From Anaerolineales bacterium (GTDB lineage: Bacteria; Chloroflexota; Anaerolineae; Anaerolineales; Villigracilaceae), in assembly GCA_016927315.1 (NCBI GenBank), contig JAFGMV010000020.1, forward strand, positions 1-64,000: a DNA stretch of 64,000 bases. The letters are read 5' to 3'. A program made the position numbers and the translations under genes. Each line of letters starts with the position of its first letter. The first letter of the stretch is position 1. Below are positions 52,035 through 61,869 of this stretch, piece after piece. The notes beneath the pieces were generated by a model. The model saw nothing but the letters and a program-made list of their open reading frames with translations. It was not told the DNA's origin and ran no database searches.

Positions 52035-53441
52035 CTAATTCAGAAAACCTCTCGCAAAGGCCAGGAACTCCTGTACATCTTTGAAGGTACTCACCAGGCC
52101 GACCGAAACCCGAACGGCGCCGGAGGCTTTGCCATCGATGCACAGGCGAAAATCATCATAACTCAAACGTGCATTATGACCCGGCTGGGTGAAGCAAGAA
52201 GCCAGTTCAGGCTGTGATAGGCCCAGGGCAATCTCCCCTGCACCCGGGTTACAAAAACAGCCGGTGCGCAGGGAGATACCTGCCTGGTTGGCCGCCTTTT
52301 CGATCGACAGGTGATCGATAGGCCTGTTCGCCTGATCGAAGAAATTACAGGTGATGGTACCGCCACGCGCCTCGATATCGGTCGGCCCGTATATGCGAGC
52401 CAGGGGTACCCCGGTGCTGTGTGCCATTCCCGTCAGTTGTTTGAGCAGCCAGCCTGTCAGGCACTGAACCCGTTCATGGATGATATCATAGCCGATCGAT
52501 TCAATCTGCTTCAAGCCAATTTCAATGGCTGGGATATTGAGATAATCCAGGGTACCGTCCTCAAAGGCCGGGGCGCCGTCAGCCAGGTAGTATTTGTCTC
52601 CCTGAACGGACGCAACCGTGATGGTCCCACCTGCAAACCAGGGGCGGTGCAGTTTTTCAAGGGCAGCTTTGCGGGCGATCAAAGCTCCCAATCCGGTTGG
52701 ATAACCGAACATCTTGTAGAAGGAGACACAGACAAAGTCAGGGTGATATTCTCCCAGGTTGAGCCGGTTGGTGGGTACATATGCCGCTGCATCGAGCAAT
52801 ACATCCCAACCAAGGGATTGGGCCTGCTCGATCCATTTGAGGGGATGCTGAACCCCCGAAAAGTTGGATTGAGCAGGATAAGCGAACAGATTGTGACCAT
52901 CCCTTTTGGACCGGTTCAGGTGATCCTCCAATTGCGATTTGTCAAGACGCAGGTCTGGCAGACAGACCGGGAGGTAGGTTACCTCTGCTCCTCGGGCATG
53001 AGCGAACTCCCGAATCCCATTGACCGAATTGTGGTTATCAAAGGTTAGCAAGTAATGCCCACCCGGGAAGGGATAGGATTCTCCCACCAGTTTGAGTGCT
53101 CCACTGGCGTTGGCTGTAAAGATGGCCAGGTATTCTCCCGGGTCGGCATTGAAAAAGTCCAGGATATATTTACGAGTGTGCTCGACCAGTTCCGTTGCTG
53201 CGGTCGAAGTCGGGTTGGATGAATGAGGATTTCCAAATACGCGCTCGTTGAGTAGTTTATGGTGCTCGTTGATCTGCGATTTAGCATAAAGGCCGCCGCC
53301 AGTGTAGTCAAGGTAAATATGGTTCCCGACTTCCAAACGGGCGTATTCAGTCAGACGCAGTTTATCAATGCGTTCAGTTTTTTGGAAAAGAGGATAAGTC
53401 TTTGAGAACTCACTCAGTTCTGGGTCTGATGCCGGGATCAT
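52035..53441 (-). CDS. Class V aminotransferase-fold PLP enzyme, Moco-sulfurase-like
   Basis: A 468-residue fold-type I PLP enzyme. NHIYLDYTGGGLY near residue 40 and SSNPTSTAATELVEHTR near 75 resemble molybdenum cofactor sulfurase and cysteine-desulfurase relatives. The PLP Lys is in VSFYKMFGYPTGLGAL near 242. SLRTGCFCNPGAGE (about 390) provides a Cys in the place of the active-site Cys of the desulfurases. It could sulfurate molybdenum cofactor or act on another thiol; msrP in the window is a molybdenum enzyme but of a type that does not need a sulfurated cofactor. One array of 11-bp phased heptamers lies 50 bp upstream. Confidence 0.88.
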   Translation of the reverse strand: MIPASDPELSEFSKTYPLFQKTERIDKLRLTEYARLEVGNHIYLDYTGGGLYAKSQINEHHKLLNERVFGNPHSSNPTSTAATELVEHTRKYILDFFNADPGEYLAIFTANASGALKLVGESYPFPGGHYLLTFDNHNSVNGIREFAHARGAEVTYLPVCLPDLRLDKSQLEDHLNRSKRDGHNLFAYPAQSNFSGVQHPLKWIEQAQSLGWDVLLDAAAYVPTNRLNLGEYHPDFVCVSFYKMFGYPTGLGALIARKAALEKLHRPWFAGGTITVASVQGDKYYLADGAPAFEDGTLDYLNIPAIEIGLKQIESIGYDIIHERVQCLTGWLLKQLTGMAHSTGVPLARIYGPTDIEARGGTITCNFFDQANRPIDHLSIEKAANQAGISLRTGCFCNPGAGEIALGLSQPELASCFTQPGHNARLSYDDFRLCIDGKASGAVRVSVGLVSTFKDVQEFLAFARGFLN

Positions 53442-53490
53442 CTGGGCTCCTGTTCTATACGCTTATTCTACTGCATTAACCAACTGGTTC

Positions 53491-53545
53491 ATCCTTGCTT
53501 GATCCTTCGGGGATCCTTCTTACATCCTTGCTGGAACCTTGCTAA
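53491..53545. repeat. Five heptamers at 11-bp spacing upstream of the PLP enzyme gene
   Basis: ATCCTT(G/C) at 53491, 53502, 53513 and 53524, and AACCTTG at 53535, all 11 bp apart, with unrelated 4-bp spacers. The conserved phase with changing spacers argues for a protein-binding array rather than a simple slipped repeat. Relative to the downstream gene (minus strand) the core reads in the reverse sense (CAAGGAT), unlike the other three arrays. Confidence 0.65.
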
Positions 53546-53606
53546 CAGGCTTATTGATGTATTCAGGTTACTTTTATCTTCGGGATGAGCCACTGCCCTA
53601 AAAATA

Positions 53607-53650
53607 ATAAAGACACGAAGCCGTAGCAGTTGGCGGCTTCGTGTCTTTAT
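53607..53650 (-). terminator. Terminator of the tyrosine phenol-lyase gene
   Basis: Perfect 17-bp inverted repeat (ATAAAGACACGAAGCCG and its complement) with a 10-nt loop, starting 15 bp after the stop codon. The minus-strand 3' side continues into ATTATTTTT, an intrinsic terminator. Confidence 0.9.
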
Positions 53651-53664
53651 GGTTGTTCGGGATA

Positions 53665-55179
<1,515 letters not shown>

Positions 55180-55234
55180 CTATCCTGGGGCATATTCTCA
55201 ACTGTACTCACTACAGTTGGTCAGAATGAAAAAA

Positions 55235-55691
55235 CTACTTTTGAATCGGATGCTGTGTTGATGATTTAACTTCGTTCAAGACCAGGCTGGTGTGGATTTG
55301 GGCTACGCCTGGAATGGGGGCCAGCCGGTGTACCAGGAAGGCTTCCAGGTCACTGGTGTTGTGTGCGACCAATTTTAGCAGGTAATCATATTCTCCGGTG
55401 ACATTCCAACACTTCTGGCCTTTGCAAGAGGCGCTCGTGAAAGCCGGTCACCTTCTCGATCTCGTGTAACTGCAAGCTGATGTGTACGGAACAAAACATG
55501 TCATATCCGGCTTGCAGGCGGTCGATAGAGGTTGTGTATCGTTTTATGTGACCATCTTCTTCCAGTCGCCGGACGCGTGTTAGTGTGGCTGGCGGTGAAA
55601 GGTTTACTCGGCGGGCCAGTTCCGTGTTGCTGATACGGGCATCCTTTTGAAGTATTTCGAGAATTACAATGTCAGTTGTATCCAGTACCAT
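55235..55691 (-). pseudogene. Lrp/AsnC-family regulator gene, frameshifted
   Basis: The first 97 codons (55691 down to about 55401) encode the HTH (ILEILQKDARISNTELARRVNLSPPATLTRVRRLEEDG) and the start of the RAM effector domain, then stop early at 55386. In another frame the sequence continues with WNVTGEYDYLLKLVAHN, LEAFLVHRLAPIPGVAQIHTSLVLNEVK to a TAG at 55235, which is the missing RAM half. The break is at TGGAATGT (55401-55408). The expected protein VLEC-WNVTGEYDY would need this 8-mer twice, so loss of one of two tandem copies explains the shift. It probably regulated tpl, just downstream. Confidence 0.85.
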
Positions 55692-55870
55692 GTTAATAAT
55701 TTAACAAAAAAACTCTGAATTTCAACTTAATTTCTTGAAGCACTTGCCGAAGGGAATTCACGCTCATCGTCGCTCAATTCAGCCAGCTTGTACTTGATTG
55801 CGCTCGCTCATGAGCTTTCCCAAAGAAGTGTTAAGATACTATCCTCTCCAATTTATCAGCGGAGTGGCTT

Positions 55871-56338
55871 GTGTTACCGGAAACTAAAGTTAATCAGAAC
55901 ACTACCATATATGGCTTTGCCACGCAAAAGCCCAAAGAGCCTAAATTTAATGTAAAGAAATGGACTTCTTATCTCAAAGGAGATGTGTTATCCAATTTCC
56001 CGCATACCAATACCGCTACCGGGCCAGACGGTACGGATTGGATTGGACCGGTTGGGGGCGGTGTCAGTTGTTTCGATGGCATAAAATGGGAGACTTACAC
56101 AGTGTCCGATGCGTTTGATTTGGAATACGTAAAGGCGATCATAAAAGCTCCGGATGGTTCCATGTGGTTTGGAACCGAAGGTGAAGGTGTGTACCGCTTC
56201 GATGGTAAGGATTAAACTAATTTTAAAAAAGCGGATGGTCTGTGTGATAACTATGTGGACAACATTGCCACCGCACAGGATGGGTCAATCTGGTTCGGTT
56301 GCAAGAAGAGCGGCATTGCACACTTTGAGTCTTTTTAA
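55871..56338 (+). pseudogene. Two-component propeller-domain gene fragment
   Basis: A 155-codon remnant of a periplasmic seven-blade propeller sensor. Three propeller blades are readable: DGTDWIGPVGGGVSCFDG, APDGSMWFGTEGEGVYRFDG, and after an in-frame TAA (56212-56214), AQDGSIWFGCKKSGIAHFES. The TAA stands where the repeat has Trp in DGKDW. No signal peptide, later blades or kinase part remain. Its end overlaps the response-regulator gene on the other strand by four bases. A two-component kinase and regulator are right beside it, so the fragment may be a lost sensor of that pathway. Confidence 0.75.
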
Positions 56339-57444
56339 ACTAATTTTTTTATAGGACCCACGTGGCTGGTAAAGATTGCAGCAGCGGCAGAGCGGGTATG
56401 GACATTCAACTTCTCAAAAATGGCCTTCAGATGCCGTTTTACTGTATTGGTGGTAATTACCAGCTTTTCGGCGATCTCTTTGTTGGTCATACCATATGCG
56501 AGCAATTCCAGGACCTCTCGTTCGCGATCAGTCAGGTTGGAAAGCTCACCCCCGACCAGGCGGGCTGCACTGGCTTCTTCGACCAGCCGACGGAAAACCT
56601 CCCGGTCGAAAGTTTGTTTTTCAATATAGGCAAAGATGGATTGCTCTGCATAGGCACGCATAATGTCTCCCGGTGAAGCAACACCGCTGACCACGATGGT
56701 GGGGATATTGCCTGCTTTGGTGTTTTCCAGCAGTTGATAACCTTCTAAATTCTGGTGTGATTGATTAGGGTTCCAGGTGTCGCTGATATCACCAGTCAGG
56801 GAAAGGTCAAGGATAGCCAGGGTGAATTTCTCGCGTCGCAAGCTGCCGAGCGCATCTCCAAAGCCTGAGCAAATACGTACCTGAAAACCAGCATCAACCA
56901 GTAGTTCTTCAAGGATGTCGCGCCAACCAGCATCGTCTTCTACCACCAGGACTCTGGCAGCACCTGCACTTGGGGAAGAAGACAGATCTGGTCTGGTTGC
57001 TAGCGTATCTGTCAACGGCTCGGAATCAGGTTCGAGTATGGCCTGTTTCGGGGCGCTGGCCAGGGAGCGGTAGACATTCTCACGAAACTCATGCCTGTTA
57101 AAATTTTCCTTTCGCAGGAAAGTAAAAGCACCAAACTCCGTCAGTACCGAGACGGCCAGTTCGACCGTTGCAAACCCGGTCAACAGGATGGTCTGGCAAC
57201 CCGGGTCGGTATTTCGAACCGTTTCCAGCACCCGCAGTCCATCGTAATTATTGTGATCATCGGCTTCCAGAGAAAGGTCGACAATAGCCAGGCGGTGTGA
57301 TTGAGATTTCAATTCATGCACAGCTTCATTCAGGTTCCCGGCAACATCGACTTCCATTCCACAGTCGGTCAGGATTTCACTCAGAATTTCTTGCCAAGAG
57401 TGGTCGTCTTCTACCACCAGAGCGCGGAAGGAGGGGGGGGTCAT
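56335..57444 (-). CDS. Response regulator with two receiver domains and LuxR-type HTH
   Basis: A 369-residue regulator. The first receiver (about residues 6-125) has EDD at the start and the phospho-acceptor Asp in AIVDLSL near 55; the second (about 160-295) has EDD and LAILDLSL near 210. A LuxR-type HTH follows at 300-365 (LTDREREVLELLAYGMTNKEIAEKLVITTNTVKRHL). Both receivers keep their Asp, so two inputs can be integrated. The start overlaps the kinase stop by four bases, so the two form a cognate pair. Confidence 0.93.
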   Translation of the reverse strand: MTPPSFRALVVEDDHSWQEILSEILTDCGMEVDVAGNLNEAVHELKSQSHRLAIVDLSLEADDHNNYDGLRVLETVRNTDPGCQTILLTGFATVELAVSVLTEFGAFTFLRKENFNRHEFRENVYRSLASAPKQAILEPDSEPLTDTLATRPDLSSSPSAGAARVLVVEDDAGWRDILEELLVDAGFQVRICSGFGDALGSLRREKFTLAILDLSLTGDISDTWNPNQSHQNLEGYQLLENTKAGNIPTIVVSGVASPGDIMRAYAEQSIFAYIEKQTFDREVFRRLVEEASAARLVGGELSNLTDREREVLELLAYGMTNKEIAEKLVITTNTVKRHLKAIFEKLNVHTRSAAAAIFTSHVGPIKKLV

Positions 57445-59720
57445 TGGATTCCCTCTGCTCGGGGCAGGCGTAAGATGAAGGTAGTGCCAGATTTACCATC
57501 GCTCTCAACCGTGATCGAGCCTCCCAGGCGGGTCATCAGGGTTTTTACCCACCACAGGCCGAAACCGAGCTTCCCAGGCCTGGTACGACCGGAGAAGTTC
57601 AACTCGAAGATGCGATCATGAAGGTCTGGGAGAATCCCAGGACCGCTGTCGGTTATGCAGATTTCGACCCAGTTTCCTTTGGTACAGGCCTGGACCAAGA
57701 TCGTACCTTCACCCTGCATGGCGTGACTGGCGTTTTCGATCAGGTTAGTAAAGACGAAAGTCAGGCTCTGGCCTCCGGCTGTGACTACTGGCAAGTGATC
57801 CAGCCCTTCAGTTTGCACGCGGACGGTGGGAGGCAGGTTGGCGGTATTAATGGCATCCACAATACGGGCTGCTACATATACCGGTTCAAGCCTGATTGGC
57901 CGCAGATGTGAGAGGTTATCTCGCACGGTTTGCATGGCATCCATCGCACAGCGTTCAATTTCGGTCAGGTTATTGACCAAGTAATCATCATTATCAAGGG
58001 AGGATCGACATTTGTCTTCAATACTCTGAACCCTGACGGGAATTGTGCCGACCTTATTATTAAGGTGATGTAACAAGTTGGAAGCGATATCGCCAACAGC
58101 AGCAAATGTTTCTGCGACAGCGCGCTGTTCCTGTGCAGAACGCAAAGCTTCCTGGCGGGCCTCATTGCGGAAAGCCAGGGTGGCATACTGAGCCAGGAAG
58201 GTCAGCACTTTTTTGTCCCAGTCCGATTCAGCGAAACGCCCGGGGTCATCACTGGCACTGTAGACACTGAAGGCACCCAAGGGCAGGTTCTCATCACCAT
58301 CCAACAGGGGTACGATCAGGGCCCGGGACCAGTTTTGTGTTTTGGCCAGATCTGGTCTTTGAAAACGAGTGTCCGAACTGATATCATGGGTGACCACCGG
58401 AGCCTTGTCCAGTATGGCCTGGCCGGTCAGGCTGCCGCTGACAGGGATTTGATCGCCATGTTGGTGCCCCCCGTTTGAGCTTTCCAGCACCAGTTTATTG
58501 CCTTTAAGTGACCAGATGGCACTGGCTGAAGCGTTGAGAAGGTCACAGGCAGTTATGGCTAGGTGATTGAGCATATTTTTACAGGACTCTGTCAGCAGGA
58601 GTTGAGAGGCTTCCTGGAGCGCATCCAGCAGTCGCACTTCCTGGATAGCCGTTACGGCGTAGGTCGCCAGGGATTGCAACATGTGACTGTCATTTTCATT
58701 AAACGCCCCAATGGCTGGACTTTCCAGGTTGAGAACGCCTTCCAATCGTCCACTGGCATTGATTAATGGTATTGCCAGTTCGGAGCGCATTTCAAGTTTA
58801 GCGTCGAATGGGTAATAGATCTTTGACCAGGGATCATCTTCCAGGTCAGAGATTAGTAGGGGTTGGCGATTACGGGCCACCCAGCCCATGACACTGTTAG
58901 AGTTCAATGGCAGCGCTTCTTTCATGGGCAAAGCCAGATGTTCTCCGGCAATTGCACGTGTGATCAAGGCCTGCCCGCTTTTGTCAACCAGCCGGAAGAT
59001 ACCATATTGGGCGTTTGTCATCTCAAGAGCCAGCTGCAGGATCGATTCAAGAGTCTCTTCCAATTCAAGACGGGATGAGATCAACATCCCGGCCCGGTGG
59101 AGCTGGTTGAGTTCATCCTCTTTACGGGCCAGATCCTTACGAACATCGGTCATCCGCCGTGAATGATAAATGGCCATGGCAGCCTGGTTTACGAAGTTAT
59201 CCAGCATCAACAGTTCCATGCGGCTGAATTCACGCTTTTTGTATAGATAAAGATACAAAACTCCGACAGTTTGATCGGCTACGATTAACGGGTAACCGGC
59301 AACAGCTTTCACCCCGAGTTGGGCATGAAAGGGATGGATATCGAGATCCGGTTCTTCGTATGAGATAACGCTACGACGTTGAGTGATGGCGCGCATTCCA
59401 ATACCACCCGGGCGGGGTGCATCATCAGGGACTTCCCTGTTGATTGAACTGTAACGATCCATTATTCCTGCAAAAACCCGTGACTCCTTTTCGAATTTGT
59501 CCAGGATATTATCATAGGTATAAATAACCGCCGTAACACCCTGAACCACTCGAATGGCGCTCTCGACAATTAACTGCAGTGTTACTTCACTGCTGGCAAC
59601 ATCATCAGGACCGATCCGGTTGATAGCACTACTAATCTGATTCAGGCTGCCGAGAGCCTGCAGGAGGCGGGAATCATTTTCAGGAGAGAAACTCATTTTA
59701 CGAGGCATGGGCATCACCAT
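57441..59720 (-). CDS. Triple-GAF sensor histidine kinase
   Basis: A 759-residue soluble kinase. Three GAF-like sensor domains are predicted at about residues 35-190, 215-365 and 380-530. The phospho-acceptor region is VGDIASNLLHHLNNKVGT near 560, which is a variant H box with LHHLNN in place of SHELRTP. The ATPase domain has FTNLIENASHAMQGEG (N box), DSGPGI (G1) and KLGFGLWWVKTLM (G2). There are several possible starts (ATG 59720, 59714, 59708, 59696) and no clear ribosome site, so the N-terminus is uncertain. It lies upstream of the double-receiver regulator, with a 4-bp overlap. Confidence 0.88.
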   Translation of the reverse strand: MVMPMPRKMSFSPENDSRLLQALGSLNQISSAINRIGPDDVASSEVTLQLIVESAIRVVQGVTAVIYTYDNILDKFEKESRVFAGIMDRYSSINREVPDDAPRPGGIGMRAITQRRSVISYEEPDLDIHPFHAQLGVKAVAGYPLIVADQTVGVLYLYLYKKREFSRMELLMLDNFVNQAAMAIYHSRRMTDVRKDLARKEDELNQLHRAGMLISSRLELEETLESILQLALEMTNAQYGIFRLVDKSGQALITRAIAGEHLALPMKEALPLNSNSVMGWVARNRQPLLISDLEDDPWSKIYYPFDAKLEMRSELAIPLINASGRLEGVLNLESPAIGAFNENDSHMLQSLATYAVTAIQEVRLLDALQEASQLLLTESCKNMLNHLAITACDLLNASASAIWSLKGNKLVLESSNGGHQHGDQIPVSGSLTGQAILDKAPVVTHDISSDTRFQRPDLAKTQNWSRALIVPLLDGDENLPLGAFSVYSASDDPGRFAESDWDKKVLTFLAQYATLAFRNEARQEALRSAQEQRAVAETFAAVGDIASNLLHHLNNKVGTIPVRVQSIEDKCRSSLDNDDYLVNNLTEIERCAMDAMQTVRDNLSHLRPIRLEPVYVAARIVDAINTANLPPTVRVQTEGLDHLPVVTAGGQSLTFVFTNLIENASHAMQGEGTILVQACTKGNWVEICITDSGPGILPDLHDRIFELNFSGRTRPGKLGFGLWWVKTLMTRLGGSITVESDGKSGTTFILRLPRAEGIQ

Positions 59721-59802
59721 CGAAAAGTATTCGTTGGCCGTAAGATATTGCGATTGTAACATGTGAAAATAAAAAGAGAATAAACGCAATGTCTATTGGA
59801 AA

Positions 59803-59826
59803 GGCCGAGGTAAAAGGACCTCGGCC
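59803..59826 (-). terminator. Hairpin after glnA
   Basis: GGCCGAGGT / ACCTCGGCC with a 6-nt loop, 36 bp after the glnA stop on the minus strand, followed by TTTCC. Fair terminator. Confidence 0.6.
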
Positions 59827-59861
59827 TCTCCAGCTAGCAACGTACGGCTAAAACAGTACCA

Positions 59862-61274
59862 CTAAATATCAAAGTACAGCATGTATTCGTAAGGAGTGGG
59901 GCGCATGCGGACCGGGTCAACTTCCATTTCACGTTTGTAAGAGACATATGCTTCAAGAAGATCAGTGGTGAAGACATCCCCTTTGAGCAGGAAGTCATGA
60001 TCTTCTTCGAGTTCGTTCAGGACTGCGTCCAGGGACCCAGGCACCTGCTTGATCAGCTTGGCTTCTTCGGCAGGCAGTTCGTACAGATCTTTGTCCATGG
60101 CTTCACCCGGATCGATGCGATTCTGGATACCATCCAGACCGGCCATCAGCAAGGCTGAGAAGGCCAGGTAGGGATTGCTGGTGGAATCGGGAGCCCGGAA
60201 TTCAACACGTTTGGCATTGGGACTCTTGGTAACCGGGATACGGCAGATCGCGGAACGATTGCGTTGTGAGTAAGCCAAGTTGACCGGCGCTTCGAAACCG
60301 GGCACCAACCGGCGGTAAGAGTTGGTGGTTGGGTTGGTCAGGGCCAGCAAGGCCGGAGCATGTTTCAGGAGACCACCAATGTAATACTTGGCGTTGTCAG
60401 AGAGACCTGCATACCCGGCTTCATCATAGAATATATTGGTGTTGCCTTTCCAGAGCGACTGGTGTACATGCATGCCGGAACCATTATCTGCGAAGAGCGG
60501 TTTGGGCATAAAGGTTACGGTTTTGCCGTTCTGGCGGGCAACGTTTTTGGCAATATATTTATAGACAAGCAGCTGATCGGCCTGTTTGGTTAGAGTTCCG
60601 AATTTCATGCCCAATTCGGTCTGACCGGCGGTCGCCACTTCATGGTGGTGGACTTCCATCTCAACGCCAGCTTCCATCAGGGCCATGACGATCTTGCTGC
60701 GCAGGGTGTAAAGCGTATCTGTCGGTGGGACAGGGAAATAGCCGCGCTTGGGAAGGATCTGCCCACCAAAGTTTTGCTTGCTGGCATCACCGCTGTTCCA
60801 CCAACCTTCGACACTGTCGACATAGTAATAAGATTCCTGGGTGCCGCTGGCGTAGCGGACGTTGTCGAAGATGAAAAATTCAGCTTCCGGTCCGAAGAAA
60901 GCGGTATCGCCAATGCCGGTCTGCTTCAGGTAGGCTTCAGCCTTCTGGGCAACGTAGCGCGGGTCGCGGCTGTAAGATTGCAGTGTAATCGGATCGTGCA
61001 CGGTACAGGCGATCACCAGAGTCGGAATTTCAGCGACGGGGTCAATGAAGGCAGTGTCCGGATCGAGCATCAAGAGCATATCTGATTCATGAATTTCTTG
61101 AAAGCCACGTACCGAGGAACCATCGAAAGCCATGCCGTCTTTGAACAGGTCTTCATCGAGACGCTCTACAGGGATGGTGGTATGCTGCCAGGTTCCGGGC
61201 AGGTCGATGAAACGAATATCGACCATCTTTACTTTTTTTGCCATTTCAAGAACTTCTTTGATTGTTTTAGCCAT
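59862..61274 (-). CDS. glnA: Glutamine synthetase type I
   Basis: Makes glutamine from glutamate, ammonia and ATP. The 470-residue product is the usual GSI-beta length. Landmarks: [25 protein letters not shown] (about 48-72), the metal site EAEFFIFD (about 131), [10 protein letters not shown] near 263 and RVEFRAPD near 357. The adenylylation loop is [10 protein letters not shown] with Tyr at residue 398, so adenylylation control is possible. AGGAG lies before the ATG. A TTACCC-N4-GGGTAC palindrome (61361-61376) lies 87 bp upstream of the start, and PII and Amt genes precede it on the same strand. Confidence 0.97.
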   Translation of the reverse strand: MAKTIKEVLEMAKKVKMVDIRFIDLPGTWQHTTIPVERLDEDLFKDGMAFDGSSVRGFQEIHESDMLLMLDPDTAFIDPVAEIPTLVIACTVHDPITLQSYSRDPRYVAQKAEAYLKQTGIGDTAFFGPEAEFFIFDNVRYASGTQESYYYVDSVEGWWNSGDASKQNFGGQILPKRGYFPVPPTDTLYTLRSKIVMALMEAGVEMEVHHHEVATAGQTELGMKFGTLTKQADQLLVYKYIAKNVARQNGKTVTFMPKPLFADNGSGMHVHQSLWKGNTNIFYDEAGYAGLSDNAKYYIGGLLKHAPALLALTNPTTNSYRRLVPGFEAPVNLAYSQRNRSAICRIPVTKSPNAKRVEFRAPDSTSNPYLAFSALLMAGLDGIQNRIDPGEAMDKDLYELPAEEAKLIKQVPGSLDAVLNELEEDHDFLLKGDVFTTDLLEAYVSYKREMEVDPVRMRPTPYEYMLYFDI

Positions 61275-61360
61275 TGTATTTCTCCTTTACTAGAATATAG
61301 TTGGCAATAATTTCTTTGTTACGATAATTGGATTATAAGAAGCGGGAATACCCCGGTCTA

Positions 61361-61376
61361 TTACCCAAACGGGTAC
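61361..61376 (-). promoter_or_regulatory. Palindrome upstream of glnA
   Basis: TTACCC-aaac-GGGTAC, a member of the TTACCC-N4-GGGTAA set also found twice upstream of amt. A related GGG-aata-CCC motif lies just before (61344-61353). Likely a nitrogen-linked operator. Confidence 0.65.
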
Positions 61377-61405
61377 TTTAAAGAGGTTTACTTTAGGAAA
61401 GATAA

Positions 61406-61441
61406 AAGACCTGAAACCATGATTTCAAAGTTCCAGGTCTT
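61406..61441 (-). terminator. Terminator of the amt-PII unit
   Basis: AAGACCTGgAAC / GTTtCAGGTCTT stem (arms 61434-61441 and 61406-61413 plus inner pairs), then TTTTATC on the minus strand. It separates amt-PII transcription from glnA, which therefore has its own promoter. Confidence 0.75.
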
Positions 61442-61461
61442 GGTTTGATACCTGGTGCAAG

Positions 61462-61857
61462 CTAAGCCGCCAGTTCTTCTTGCTTTTCCTTGCTGTCGAT
61501 ATCGCCAGCTCCATACATGAGCGCTTCACGCCCGCGCTCTCCTGTTCGAATGCGTAGAACATCTTCGATGGGGTAGATGAAGATCACACCATCTCCGGAA
61601 TTGCCCGTGCAGGCGCATTTTTGGATCACCTCGATGGTCTTGTCGACATTATGGTCACTAAGCACGATGTTCAACTGGATACGGGGCAGCATGTCCACCT
61701 TGTACGTCCCGGAGCGGCCTGCAAGTGTGATCCCGCCGCCACGGCCGTGTCCCTGGACTTCGAACACATTCATACCCAGAATGCCAATTTCGTGCAGAGC
61801 ATTCTTTACTTCCTGGAGTTTTTCTTCCCGAATAAAAGCTTCAATTTTCTTGGTCAT
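61462..61857 (-). CDS. glnK: PII nitrogen signal protein
   Basis: A 131-residue PII protein that senses 2-oxoglutarate and ATP/ADP and controls Amt and other targets. The T-loop runs about residues 37-55 (GHGRGGGITLAGRSGTYKV). Tyr-46 of E. coli GlnB is replaced by Gly, but the Tyr-51 equivalent (Tyr52 here) is retained, so uridylylation remains possible. The B-loop region TGNSGDGVIF and C-loop RTGERG match. The second of two ATGs (61857) best fits the AGAGG site. It lies 12 bases after amt, as in most amtB-glnK pairs. The 20-residue C-terminal tail is acidic. Confidence 0.95.
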   Translation of the reverse strand: MTKKIEAFIREEKLQEVKNALHEIGILGMNVFEVQGHGRGGGITLAGRSGTYKVDMLPRIQLNIVLSDHNVDKTIEVIQKCACTGNSGDGVIFIYPIEDVLRIRTGERGREALMYGAGDIDSKEKQEELAA

Positions 61858-61869
61858 CATATCCTCTCT

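Noticed and set aside
51156-52217. Plus-strand 353-residue frame over the MBOAT and aminotransferase region
   Set aside because: Gln/His-rich composition typical of an antisense shadow, no motif.
61462-61857. PII protein lacking the uridylylated tyrosine
   Set aside because: Aligning the T-loop from GRG to DMLP shows that only Tyr-46 is replaced; the Tyr-51 equivalent is kept (Tyr52), so control by uridylylation is still possible.
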